NCBI GenBank assembly: GCA_003313425.1
Contig: NHZP01000026.1
Span: forward strand, 124,001 to 188,000
Reading direction: 5' to 3'
Origin: Pseudopyrenochaeta lycopersici
Taxonomy: Eukaryota; Ascomycota; Dothideomycetes; Pleosporales; Pseudopyrenochaetaceae
Length of the DNA: 64,000 bases
The translations under genes were made by a program, and so were the position numbers. A model generated the notes under the pieces. That model made no database searches. It was given only the letters and a program-made list of their open reading frames with translations, and was not told the origin of the DNA. Shown here in pieces: positions 27,343-38,153 of this stretch; within the stretch, counting starts at the first letter, position 1; each line of letters opens with the position of its first letter.

Positions 27343-28533
27343 GCGGTTCTCAGGCGTTCAATTTAAGTTTGGACATACGAGGAGCCTACTAAAAACGTGA
27401 TGAATAATTGAGGACGCTTGAAGATGTAGATCATGCATAGAAGTAGTGGTGACAGGTAGTGACCCAGGTATGTGAGTATAGATGGTTGTTTTACCTACCT
27501 ATAGAGAGTAAAGACGGCAGGAGGGGCAAATAGTGTGAATGTGTTAATGTGAGAACTACGCATCATGACGTCAGAGGTGTCACAGCATCTTGTGTACCAC
27601 AAGGTAAGATCCACAACTCAAATATTCCCTAGCGACCACGAATAATCTGTATGTAGATGTCTGATAAATTTCAGCATAGCAGCAAATAGTATGGGCTTGT
27701 CCCAATAAACATCCAACCGCAATAAGTAGGAGTTATGGCTAGTTTAAAACCTGCACCTTCTGGAAATCATTTCTGAGAACCTAGAGATTAGACACCATGT
27801 TTATTGTTAATACCTGTCCTGAAAATCGCGTACCAAGAACATGTCCAGCTTATACCTGAGCTAGAGTAACTGTAGATCTGTATCGTGACTCATAGCAGCA
27901 TGGAATACCATGTGAAATCTATCTGAGGAGGAGTTGGAGGAGCAATACATTAGCACGTGGTGGGAAAGCCAATTGGGAGTATAATGGTGGCAAAAGAAGA
28001 TAGTAATTCAAGTCATTACAGCCGCGCTAATCTAGCAGCCGTTATTGATATGTATGCTTCCGCGGTGGCTAGAACATCCACCGATTACAAGTCCGTGCCA
28101 CAATTGTTACATTCATTTCGTCCAATACAATTTTCACAGTATTATACCTCTGCTTAAATTCCGACCAATCATTGGACATGCAGCAGCTACTGCCGGTAAT
28201 CTAGATGTATGTGTGCTTGTGGTCCACTACTGTAGCGTGGGGAAATTAGGGGACGAAGGGCCTGTGCGGCGAGTTCAGTCAAATATTGGGCCAGGAATTT
28301 GATGGAACAATGATTGAGGGGGTCTGATGTTTAAAAAGGTTATGAATTGAGCAGAGGTGAGTTGTATTCGTATCATCTTTCCCATGATTCATAGGACTCC
28401 GTCGGACGTGGCGGTGTCACTATCAGCGAGTGAGCGTTGAATGCAGTAGTGAACATTGTAGGCTTTGAACGTCTCATCACGTGCAAAACGACAATTCAGT
28501 TATTGTGAGAGCCCGCAGCTGCAGCTTTTCTCC
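27343..28533. other. Spacer between Kelch and CoA-transferase genes
   Basis: About 1.2 kb with no supported gene. It contains the promoter of the minus-strand Kelch gene and the 3' flank of the minus-strand CoA-transferase gene. No motif could be singled out. Confidence 0.4.
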
Positions 28534-29982
28534 TCAAAGCCATTCTGGTAAGTCGCTTCCTAGCGGCTTTGGCATGACATCCCAGCCTACTCTCACCTGC
28601 TCAATGCGTGCAGCATGCCTCACAGCCCTCAATTCTCCAAAACCCGTTTCTCGTGTTTCCAAATAATTGCTCACGTCCTCTGGTGTCTTAAAGTCTTTCC
28701 TTTTGAAACCAGTCTTACCTTCATACTGGCCCAAAGACTTGAGATATTTCATCACGCCCGCTAACGAGACTTTGACTTCGTACGCTCCACCTTCAGTAGC
28801 TCTTTTGTATAATGCTGCCATAATGCCAGCCGACAGGAGATAACCAGCACCGTGATCGAATGCTTGGCATGGTAAAACTCGCGCTGGTTCATTAGCGCCG
28901 TAGCGCTTAGCGTCTGCTGTATTGATCCCCGAGCATGTTTGCACAAGGGAGTCAAAGCCACGATTCTGAGACCAAGGACCATCCGGGCCGTAGGCGTTTA
29001 GACTTGCGACGATCAAGTTAGGATTCGCTTTTTGAAGTTCCTCCGTTGAAAGACCTTGAGCAGCAAGACTTCCAGGGCGATAGCTTTGGATGAAGATATC
29101 CGCTGTTCGAAGAAGCTCAAGAAGCTTAGCTTTGTTTTCGGGCTGCTTTATGTCAAGTTGAGCGGTTCGTTTGCCTCTAGAAAGGTCTATGTCAAGATCT
29201 GGAAGGTCGGGCAAGGTGGGCGACGTTATCCAAATCACGTCCGCGCCATGTGCTGCAAGTGTCTTTCCCGCCACCGGCGCAGCGATAACTCGACTCATTT
29301 CGACCACTCGAATGCCTTTAAGGCACTTGTCGGTTATCATCGAAGTAGGAAGTGATTTTATGTGAGGCTCAGAAGTAGTCATCTGATTCAGTAATATAGG
29401 AAAGTCGGCGACCGCTTCGGCTTGTGGCAGTGTGTTCCAAGAATCAAACGATCGTAATGCTGCAATAACAGCTCCATGTTGAAATGCCGCGCTCTCCAAA
29501 TCGACGGAGTTCCATTCAAGCATTTTTGTAGCCACTTCTTCTCTTGACGCTTGCTTGCTCAAGGCCAAGATCTTAAACGCACTCTCACGATGATTTGGAA
29601 ACGAGTCGTGCATCCTCACGTACCCGTCAGCTGTCTTATGCAGGCCTCCAATCGTTCCCCATGACGAAGGAGCGGGTTTACCGTTTAGGACATAGAGCCT
29701 TTCCGACTTGAACTCTACGCAGGCATGTTCGGCAGGAACCGTGACTATTGGCATGGAAACATTGTGACGGACAGACCAAAGTAGAGCTGCCGTGAGAGCG
29801 GAAACGGCGATACTCGATTGAGCAAGATGGTCAACCTTGAAGGAGGAAGGATAGCATTCCGCGTCCAATGGAAGCTGTAGAGCACCTAATGCTTCTTCTG
29901 GGAGATTGAGCGTCTTCCACATGTAGGCAACAGAGTCGTATGTGGTGAAAGACGATCGATCCATGTATATTGGCAGGGTCAT
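28534..29982 (-). CDS. CaiB/BaiF family (class III) CoA-transferase
   Basis: A single open frame of 482 residues. The C-terminal half is a typical family III CoA-transferase: GIRVVEMSRVIAAP at about 223-236, KTLAAHGADVIWI, DLSRGKRTAQLD (266-277), YGPDGPW and NRGFDSLVQTCSG (about 340-352). The segment AFDHGAGYLL puts a candidate catalytic Asp at 376, aligned with Asp169 of bacterial formyl-CoA transferase. The N-terminal ~210 residues look like a degenerate first half, as in other fungal members. Such enzymes move CoA between carboxylic acids through an aspartyl-CoA thioester, or epimerise acyl-CoAs (AMACR-type); the substrate here is unknown. No peroxisomal SKL-type tail is seen (it ends in PEWL). 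It is divergent from the P450 at 30517 with 534 bp between, so the two could share a promoter region; that is inference. Confidence 0.88.
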   Translation of the reverse strand: MTLPIYMDRSSFTTYDSVAYMWKTLNLPEEALGALQLPLDAECYPSSFKVDHLAQSSIAVSALTAALLWSVRHNVSMPIVTVPAEHACVEFKSERLYVLNGKPAPSSWGTIGGLHKTADGYVRMHDSFPNHRESAFKILALSKQASREEVATKMLEWNSVDLESAAFQHGAVIAALRSFDSWNTLPQAEAVADFPILLNQMTTSEPHIKSLPTSMITDKCLKGIRVVEMSRVIAAPVAGKTLAAHGADVIWITSPTLPDLPDLDIDLSRGKRTAQLDIKQPENKAKLLELLRTADIFIQSYRPGSLAAQGLSTEELQKANPNLIVASLNAYGPDGPWSQNRGFDSLVQTCSGINTADAKRYGANEPARVLPCQAFDHGAGYLLSAGIMAALYKRATEGGAYEVKVSLAGVMKYLKSLGQYEGKTGFKRKDFKTPEDVSNYLETRETGFGELRAVRHAARIEQVRVGWDVMPKPLGSDLPEWL

Positions 29983-30460
29983 GGCGGAATTTCTTGAGCA
30001 TTAATTAGAGTATTAGCATTTGTAGGTCTTCGAAGACTCCAGATGCGACGGCGAAACGTCAATTGAAGACATATATTGGATGTCACCGAAGTCGGACAGA
30101 CGGAGCCTGACTATCCGGCAGGCATCAAGTCTACGCTTTATCCCGATGCGACATCTGAAGGAACCGATGATTGCCGTGGCGCTATTATGTAAGCCATAGG
30201 GCTGCTATTTTAGCGTAGATCGCAACTTACTTAGTATTGGCCTGGCTTGGTACAATATCTTGTTATATCCGGGTTCTAATCCTTCGATCGATGTCTAATT
30301 AAGCTACACTGTTATGGATAATATTCAGGCGTCTAGCCTTGGCCTTGCCTCCTTCCTGCGCAGCGGTTTATACGGAAATGATCGGCCTGTCACGCCAGAT
30401 ATCGGTACACCGAGAGGCCGATGCTGGATATCCCGGTTCAGCGAGCTTCGAGCACAGACA

Positions 30461-30466
30461 TATAAA
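30461..30466 (+). promoter_or_regulatory. Candidate TATA box of the P450 gene
   Basis: TATAAA lies 56 bp upstream of the P450 start codon. Position and sequence fit a TATA element, but no transcript data are available. Confidence 0.4.
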
Positions 30467-30516
30467 GCCAGCTTCGCAAGACAGAACCAAGCCAGAGAAC
30501 AATAAGGAAATTGATC

Positions 30517-32146
30517 ATGTCACATATTGTGAATATAATTGCTTTTGGCAGTCTCATCGCTGCCATTCTGGTGAGTTGCGCAGCCGCGTCTTGAGAATTC
30601 GTACTATAAAGATAGCATCTTGATTAGATTCACTGACTAAATGTAGGTGGCTGGTAAGATATTTTACAATGTTTACTTTCATCCTCTGCGTCACTATCCT
30701 GGACCAAAGCTATGGGTAGCCACACGCCTAACATGGGCGCATGCCATGCAGTCTGGAGTCTATCATCATAAATTGCACGAACTTCACGCCGTGTATGGGC
30801 CAGTTGTTCGTGTTGCACCAAATGAGCTGTCTTACATTGATGCCGAAGCTTGGAAGGATATCTACGGCAACCGCAACATCCCCAAGAATCGGGTCTGGGC
30901 TGGCCAAGAAGAGGAGCATCATCCGATCAGTATTGTGAGCATTGATGAGGCGACGCATTTACGGAACCGAAGAGCGTTGACTGGCGCATTTACAGAGCAC
31001 GCGATTGTTGAGCATGCACCTGTGATAGAGGATCTTGTCAACCTCATGATTCAAAAATTCAGGGAAACGGTAGCACACAACCAAGATCGAGCAGTAGTTG
31101 ATATAGTCGATTGGTTGAACTTCCTCACCTTCGATATATCTGGGGCGCTTTCCTTCGGCGAATCCTTCCACAGTGTTTCAAATGGACGTGCACATCCGTG
31201 GGTCGAGATTAGCTGTAGCTTTGGCAAGGGTATCGCACTCCTGGCGTCGATCAACTTCTTTCGGCCGCTAAACAATATTTTGAAGCTTGCAATGCCCAAG
31301 AAGATCATGGAGAAGATGGAGTACCACAAAGGCCTTGCGCAGGAGAAGGTCAAGCAGCGGCTTACGATGGAGACCAAGACGAAGGCGCAGGACTACGTCG
31401 GCTCGATCATGACCTACAATGAAGAGAAGGGCGAAGTTAAGATTCCGAAAGAAGAAATTGAGGCAAACATGACTTTGCTCATTTTTGCTGGAAGCGAGAC
31501 GTCCAGTACTGCTATGGCTGCAATTATTAGTGAGCTTCTTCAGAACCGGGTAGCTATGGAAAAGGCACAAGCTGAGGTACGGTCCGCTTTTGAAAGTGAT
31601 GATCAGATCACGATTTCTAGCACCGCCAAGCTGGAGTATTTGACTGCCGTCATTCAAGAAGGAATCAGAATGGGTCCACCAGCAGCAATTGGACTGCCTC
31701 GTGTCGTTCCGAAAGGGGGAGAGTTTATATCAGGCAAGCATGTACCAGCCGGTGTATGTTAAAACCCCTTGCTTGCTCTCTTGTTAGTGTTTGCTAATAC
31801 ATTGCAGACGTTTGTTGCAGTAAACCAGTATCCCGCCTTTCGCTCTGCTTCGAATTTTACAAGACCAGACTGCTTCCTTCCTGAACGCTTCTTGGCCAAT
31901 TCACCGTTTTCTTCCGATCGATTGGATGCGTTCGAGCCATTCCTGCTTGGGAGACATAAGTGCATTGGACAGAAGCTGGCATGGGCGGTGATGCGTCTCA
32001 CATTAGCAAAGATTTTGTTTGTATTTGATCTGAAGGCAGTAGAAGAACTCAGGGACTTTGGCCAACAGCGAACGTATATTTTCTGGGAGAAAAAGCCCCT
32101 CAAGGTGGAGCTTCATCTGAAAGAAAGCAACGAACAAAATGTCTAA
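30517..32146 (+). CDS. Cytochrome P450 monooxygenase
   Basis: Three exons, 30517..30570, 30647..31753 and 31808..32146, encode 499 residues. The introns (76 and 54 bp) have GTGAGT and GTATGT donors, CTGACT and GCTAAT branch points, and TAG/CAG acceptors. A short N-terminal membrane anchor (about 1-28) leads into HPLRHYPGP. Conserved features are the oxygen-binding helix I motif AGSETSST (299-306), the K-helix ExxR as EGIR (356-359), PERF (412-415) and the heme loop FLLGRHKCIG with ligand Cys439. In the heme loop the residue order is G-R-H-K-C rather than the more usual G-x-R-x-C. The family resembles fungal secondary-metabolite or detoxification P450s of the benzoate/isotrichodermin-hydroxylase type, anchored in the ER and fed by P450 reductase. 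There is no PKS, NRPS or terpene synthase nearby, so cluster membership is not supported. A divergent CoA-transferase is its only close neighbour. Confidence 0.93.
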
Positions 32147-34009
32147 AATGGAAACTCATAGTGCTTCTGATCAGAGCATGTATGGTAAAAGAGCAATATT
32201 GTCGGGAAATAGGTATAACTACCAATCAGAGACATTATAGAAGAGTAGGCTCCATTTAATGACATCATGGTCAAGGTCAAACCGGATCGGACGAAGCAAC
32301 ATCAAAGTCGACTGCAGACTTCTATCGTGAGTCAGGGGGATTCCTAGCTGTACTTTTCCATCACAAACTACTAAATGGTCGTTCGCTGCAAGATAATCAT
32401 GCCTTTAACATTGTCTTTGGAGAGCTAAATTGAGAAGTTCCACAAAATATTGTTGGATGGCTAACGCACATTGATACATGTATTCACCAGATTAATGATT
32501 CTGCCGCAGCTGAAGTCGCAGAGGAAGAGTCGGCGATGCATGATATTTTGCTGTCAGCGCACTCTCTTGTCGCGACCCACCGTAAGGCGAAAGCAGGCAA
32601 ATTTTCTTGGCAAGCAAGTATGAGCAGGCCTGCATCTGTGCACGCCTCCGCGTCAGCACAGAAGGCCGTGCCTTATCCTTCGCAGCTTGATCGTTGCCTC
32701 GTTCCAACTGTCTTGAGATATTTGCCTTGAGGATAAATTGGTGGGCGGCGAGCCTTATATGCTATCTGTGAAGAGCCGCATCCATCCCACTGTGGGCATC
32801 CATCGCTTATGCAAGAACAGACGACGACCCCACCACGCGCTAGGGCCAAGACGTAGCTCTCCAGGGGAAAGTGAACCAGAACGCCGAGAAGCCGGATGCA
32901 ATCGCGAATAGAAAGCAAGGCCAAATGCGACGCCGCATAAAGCAACGCCAGCACTAAACCCCACTTTCTTTGCGGCTTATCTGCACGTCGATTCGCCCTT
33001 GTTGTTCTGCTGCAGAGTCGGTGCTTACTATTTCTTTAGAACCTCACCTGAAGTGATGCTTGCAGAATTTCTGTCGTACTTGAATACCTTCTCGAATGGT
33101 GTTTGTGGACCGTGTTACCTTAAATTGGCAATTGAACGCGCGTGGATGTGCTTCGTTCCGCGCATCTTTTGACTCGACGGTTTGGGAAGCATCAGCTCGG
33201 CCCGTTGATGTGCACACTGGGCGCCTCATTTAACCCTATTTGACCTGCATGGCTCCTGTCGAAATACTTAGATCTAATTCTGCAAGTCGGCTCTTGTTCC
33301 TTGGGCGTGGGTTGTGTTGCCCTGTCGGCCGTTTGATGGGCCGCATCATTGCCGTGGTTTATCCCATTATGCACACTCCCGGTAGTGGAGCACACGTCAA
33401 GCTCATAAGATCCTGATCGACGCCCAGCATCCGCGTAAACGATGGGTTGGTGGGCCGCTCCGTAGGCTGCAGGTATCAGTATTACAAGTCGCGCGCTAGC
33501 TGTCTGTCCACACGACCATGCTCCTGCATACCCTTACCTTAGACCCCCATTTCCCATTCTTACCGGCCGTGGCTAACATTTCTTAACTCAATATTCAGTA
33601 ACCCCGGTATTTTACCTGCAAAAGACCTGTATTATTCATCCTGGTTTTGAAACGTCCGAAAAGCGTGTTCTTTCGAGTTAGTTTGAGGTTCCGCAGTTCT
33701 TACCTCGGCCGGTGAATATCGCATTTGGCGCACACCGCACGATGAATATCTAGAATCTGAACTCAATTGGCCGCCACTAACTTAGACCGACATGTCCTGC
33801 AGATATCCTAGGAGCGAGAGCATGCGCACATTGCAACCTGAACATCGCGAAGGACGTACTCAATATGCTTAAGTATCCTGCATGGCCCGCAGCGTTACGT
33901 TCTTCTTTTCTTTCAACTGTGACCAACTCAACTGAGTTAATCTCAACCAAAATCCTTCACACCATCCACGTCGCCGTCATAGCTCCGCCATCGGTCATAT
34001 TGTTTCAAT
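32147..34009. other. Spacer of about 1.9 kb holding repeat copy B
   Basis: Apart from the repeat at 32576..32847 no gene or RNA is supported here. The last ~100 bp before 34010 are rich in C, T and A without G, as in fungal promoters and 5' leaders, supporting a start near 34010. Confidence 0.4.
32576..32847 (+). repeat. Dispersed repeat, copy B (about 272 bp)
   Basis: Second copy of the unit at 2131..2403, same orientation. Shared landmarks include CCCACCGTAAGGCGAAA at the start, a long identical middle part around GCGTCAGCACAGAAGGCC, and TAGGGCC at the end. Flanks differ completely from copy A. No duplication of flanking DNA is visible. Confidence 0.75.
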
Positions 34010-34555
34010 ATGGCGTCTCACACCACTCCCATCAATATATCAAGCTCGTAAGTGAGCAGACTCTTATAGCTCTTAGATATGGTTACGACATACCCAAGGA
34101 ATTCTTGTGTTCTTCTCAGCAGTCTAGTGTCTCACTTGCCGCTACATTTCCAAACTAATGGTGACTTAAGGCGTACATCACATTGTCCAAATCCTCAGCT
34201 TGTGTCCAGTCTGCCGCTACATACTGCCACATCTCCACCTCAACCACTCTCAGTACAAGAGACTGTGTCGACTGAAAATGATGCACTTCGCCGTACACCA
34301 ACCGTGCCAATAGATCAAGGCCGAAAGGCCGCGGATACAACCTCCATGCTTCAACCACCCAATAATCGCCTCACAAAACAGGCACTCGCTGTTCATGATA
34401 AGACATATGACCATCTCGCCTACACCTGTCAGACCTTTACAAGAGCAATTGACGTCCAAGAGGCCGGTCAGGTTCTGGGCATTGATCTACCACTCTACTG
34501 TTACATGAACGACAGGTCGCAGCTAGATGAATGGATCAAGCAGCACTCGATATGA
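34010..34555 (+). CDS. Small hypothetical protein, paralogue A
   Basis: Proposed exons are 34010..34047 and 34120..34555 (72-bp intron, GTAAGT donor, TTCTCAG acceptor), giving 157 residues; the second exon alone has an in-frame ATG at 34079 inside the proposed intron. The N-terminal part is Ser/Thr/Pro/His-rich and looks disordered. From about residue 98 a compact helical segment begins: LTKQALAVHDKTYDHLAY, then VQEAGQVLGIDLPLYCY, ending DEWIKQHSI. The same landmarks (LTK..LA, Y.H, V.QEAG..LG) recur in the gene at 36.5 kb, and both have a first exon ending ..TC|GTAAGT. No secretion signal or known domain was recognised. The pairing is the main argument that this is a gene; the model is tentative. 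Confidence 0.45.
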
Positions 34556-36504
34556 CTTCAACAAAAGTTGAAACTATGTAAAAACTTATATATGTTCGTC
34601 TTTGGTGTGATTCCAGGACGTCCATAACGTAACGATTTGTTCTTGAATAGGGAAGATAAGCAACCCACGAAATGTTTTGGGAAAACCAAGTGGGTATTGT
34701 GGGCGATTGGCCAGCTGTACTGTAATAAGAGCTATTTCAGAAATGCCTCATCAACGCGCCCTTGATCTTGTGCCAACAATCATAAGAATTCGTAGTCTTC
34801 ATCACGCTCCATGTGTTGTCTTCAGCCGCAACTCATCACACTCACGTTTCAGTCCAGCAACGTTTTTTCATGACCACCAAGCATCAAATCCCTGGTCACG
34901 GATGTCATTATAGCATATGCTAGAAATTAGTGAATAAAATTATATTCTCTTTCCTTAGATAAGGTCAATAGGTCTTATGCCGATGCTCAGTTTTGAAAGT
35001 GGCCACCTTCCCCTCACCGTGCCTTCCGGTTCACTCCGCAGACCAACTCTCAAGTATCTAGCAGAACTCACATATCCATATACCAAACTCAATTGTTTCA
35101 TTATGTTCTTTCGTAAACTCCAAAGCAAGTAACAGAGCTGCATGTAGCGTTCAGCAATTTTGATGTCTAAGCACCTTCAATATGACCCAGAAACTATGAG
35201 CTAAAAGTCACTGCAACGTCGCACTTGAAGATAAATTTAGCCTGTTGTAACGGAGTCGCGGCTGACGTCATTTTAGTTTTTCTTAAGTGGCTGACAACCT
35301 CAAACAGTGCATTGGCCACAAAATTGAGTTGCGAAGTAGCAAGACGAAAGCCTAATCTATACCAGTGACGGAGAATCCGAGCCATGTGGGCGGAAACTTC
35401 AATTATTTCGCCCCTCATCCGCAGTCATGCCTGTGTACCTCGCACTGGAATGCCACCAGTAGTGATTATTGATTGTCTGACGTGCGTCATAGTCTCCTAC
35501 GCCGTTGCTATGACTGGGACATTAGGGGATTTATCCTCGCATGCCAAACGTATCGCAAAATAGTACATGTGCACTGCTTGAATGGTACCTGGATGCAAGG
35601 GTGCGCCGACGAGACCGATCGGCTCGCTTGCTTGACCTGGTCAGCTTGTTGCTTCAATCTGTTTGGCATCGATCGGTTCGCTCGTCACATTCCCCCCATA
35701 ATATCTCTGATTCTTTAGAGAATTCTTATATCATGGTCGCACATTTTCGATTGCAAAATAGCCAAGTTCCATCAACCACTATTGCGCTACTCTTGTTGGA
35801 GGGCGAGCGAGCGTATTGATAATGATTGCGCATTAAAGTGCATGACAGCTTAGCTTTCGGAATCTCCCATTGACAATATGGCCATTCTGGTCATTGGTAT
35901 TTGAGGGATTCTAGTTCCCTCTGCCATGGTTATGGAGCAGCCTCGTAGATCTGAAATTGTGCTACAAGGCGAGTAACACCAAAATTGCGCTACGGTGAAA
36001 TATGAGCTGAACCGCTTCGGCATGCGGCTGTAAAAGTATTCCCGCTCCGAACTGACTATACAACATGTAATTGGAAGTTTTTAACGCATGTTTGCATAGC
36101 TGGGACCGGGCAGTGTTATATTCCTACCTTACATCCTGCACTTAAGTATCAGGTCCCTTAACCAGCTGAGTTATTTTATCTCTTCAATTGAACCAAAAAT
36201 AGCAGCAAACTGGACTTTCCATCTGAGCTGCAATAGGGGTCCGGTGTGTTGGTCCGCACTGTGCAACATCTACACTGCGCTTACACCCAATTTGTATTGG
36301 AGATACTCGGACAGAATGCTCCATCGGCAACTTCCAAAATTGTCGAAATATATCTTGTGCGTTGTCTGAGAAGCAGAGGTCTATAAAGAGATGGGTCGTC
36401 ATTCACGACTTGCAATTCAACGACCAACCATTTCCAACACAACAGATATCCCTCGCTTTTCAAATAAACTCCTCTTCCTAATTGCTTTCTGGCTCACATT
36501 TGCT
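34556..36504. other. Spacer between the two small paralogues
   Basis: About 1.95 kb with no supported gene; open frames are under 95 codons and unrecognised. The last ~100 bp before 36505 are pyrimidine-rich, as upstream of the first paralogue. Confidence 0.4.
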
Positions 36505-36568
36505 ATGTGTGAGCTAACAATCAAGCCCAAATCCTCGTAAGTCTCCTTTTCACGCTGCGGTCAGTTTT

Positions 36569-37120
36569 ATGTCTCATCAGCCATCTTTGATCTTTCAACT
36601 TCATGTAAAGCAGCGCATCTTCGTTGGGTGCGCTGTTGAAATAAAAGGATCAACTGACATGATAGCAAGAGTTGCACAACATTCCGCACATCCTAAACAC
36701 GCCTCCATAGTGTCACCCGTAAATTCAACACACTCGGTTGCTGCAACCTACCGTACAAGTCACACCCACACTGAGGTCCGACCGTGCCATGCCCAAGGAC
36801 ATTCTTCGCCAAGCGACCCACATCGAACACCTCATGTTAATACAACCATAGCACAATCTCGACAGCTAACAAAAGGCAACCTTGCACAGCTACATATTCA
36901 GTATAACCATGTTGATGCTACATTCAAGGAAGAGGTTAGGTTGAGAGTATTACAAGAAGCAGGCAGAGAACTAGGTTTCCATATGGCTCTTGACTACTTT
37001 GAGAGAGATGGGGTGGGGCCTAATTGCATGGCTACAATCGCGATAGTTTGTACCTCATTTGCTTTCACAATTGATCAAACGTTCAAGCTAGCAATAAAGC
37101 GTATGGATCAAAAATTTTAA
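36569..37120 (+). CDS. Small hypothetical protein, paralogue B
   Basis: The open frame has 183 codons. A start further upstream is likely: an ATG at 36505 begins 32 nt of coding sequence ending TC|GTAAGT, in the same phase as the first exon of the gene at 34010. Splicing it in frame needs a very short 28-nt intron (acceptor GGTCAG at 36564), so the 5' end is unresolved. The N-terminal half is Ser/Thr/His-rich. The segment LTKGNLAQLHIQYNHVDAT (ORF residues 101-119) followed by VLQEAGRELGFHMALDYFERDG matches the paralogue at 34 kb in order and spacing. After YFERDG the two diverge, and the true stop or an intron may lie there. No known domain or export signal; function unknown. Confidence 0.4.
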   Translation: MSHQPSLIFQLHVKQRIFVGCAVEIKGSTDMIARVAQHSAHPKHASIVSPVNSTHSVAATYRTSHTHTEVRPCHAQGHSSPSDPHRTPHVNTTIAQSRQLTKGNLAQLHIQYNHVDATFKEEVRLRVLQEAGRELGFHMALDYFERDGVGPNCMATIAIVCTSFAFTIDQTFKLAIKRMDQKF

Positions 37121-38153
37121 GATTGCAGCGTTAGATGGTGTCTTCAAGATTTGAATATAGACATCCTGGGGTACAGAGACTGGGCAATATCACATTGTCT
37201 ACTTTTCAACTTCTGGTCGAATTCATTACTAATCTTTCTAATAGACCTATCCAAGATTTTATTGCCATTCGTTTAATACCATGCACATTGATCATACAGA
37301 ATATTACCCTTGGCAAACAGTTCTTTCACGGCTCGTTTCTCAGAACCTATATCCAGAAAATACTGTTCGAGTATAAATAATTGATAATGAAATTATCAAA
37401 CTCACTATAGTATGTTACGCATCCCTGAAATTTTCGTGCAGCCGTCATATGCGTAAAGTTGATTCATCACGCCCCAAAGGCTGGAGTTTTATGTCTTTCC
37501 AGTGTGCTGATAATAAGAGACTGCACCAAGCTCAACAACAAGGGGGCAAGAAATAAATGCGCGCATATGAAAAGAACGACAAAGACTGAACAAAGGAGCC
37601 AGAATCTCCAGCAACCATCACTCAGCGATGCTGTAAGTATTTTTGAAATGCCTAAGTAGTCGATACATGATTCGTCAAAAAATCGCGACAGCCCAAAACA
37701 ATACAGCACACAGCTCACCAAAGACATACCTCTCTGAAAGGCCGCTATACCGGTCAGTAGAAAATTACCATAACTTTATCAGTGGGAACTACCCGAGTTT
37801 TGTGTGGAGAATATTAATAACTGACTCGATGTTGTGGGAATCCATATATTAGGAGGCGAGTTAAGGATCAGGGGATGAGCGATGAGCGGTGGAGGGGGCG
37901 AGTGCGGATCCACCTTGAAACAGAACACCTTTAGAGGATGGGATGAATGAGAATATGAGTACGTTGGTGAAAAACAGCATCATAAATAATATTTACAGAT
38001 TTTCACATCAAGCTAAGAAGTAATACTAAGATTGTCTATAAAGTGCGTGCGCACTCTGCCCATCTATGCCCGAAAAGATGCCTTTGTGCCATCTTGCCCT
38101 TTACCAATGACTTCTCGTCACACTTATATTGGCCGAACGCTCAAGTTCGCCCC
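37121..38153. other. Spacer of about 1 kb, no gene seen
   Basis: AT-rich, with only short open frames on both strands. It includes the 3' flank of the secreted-protein gene that ends at 38154. Confidence 0.4.
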
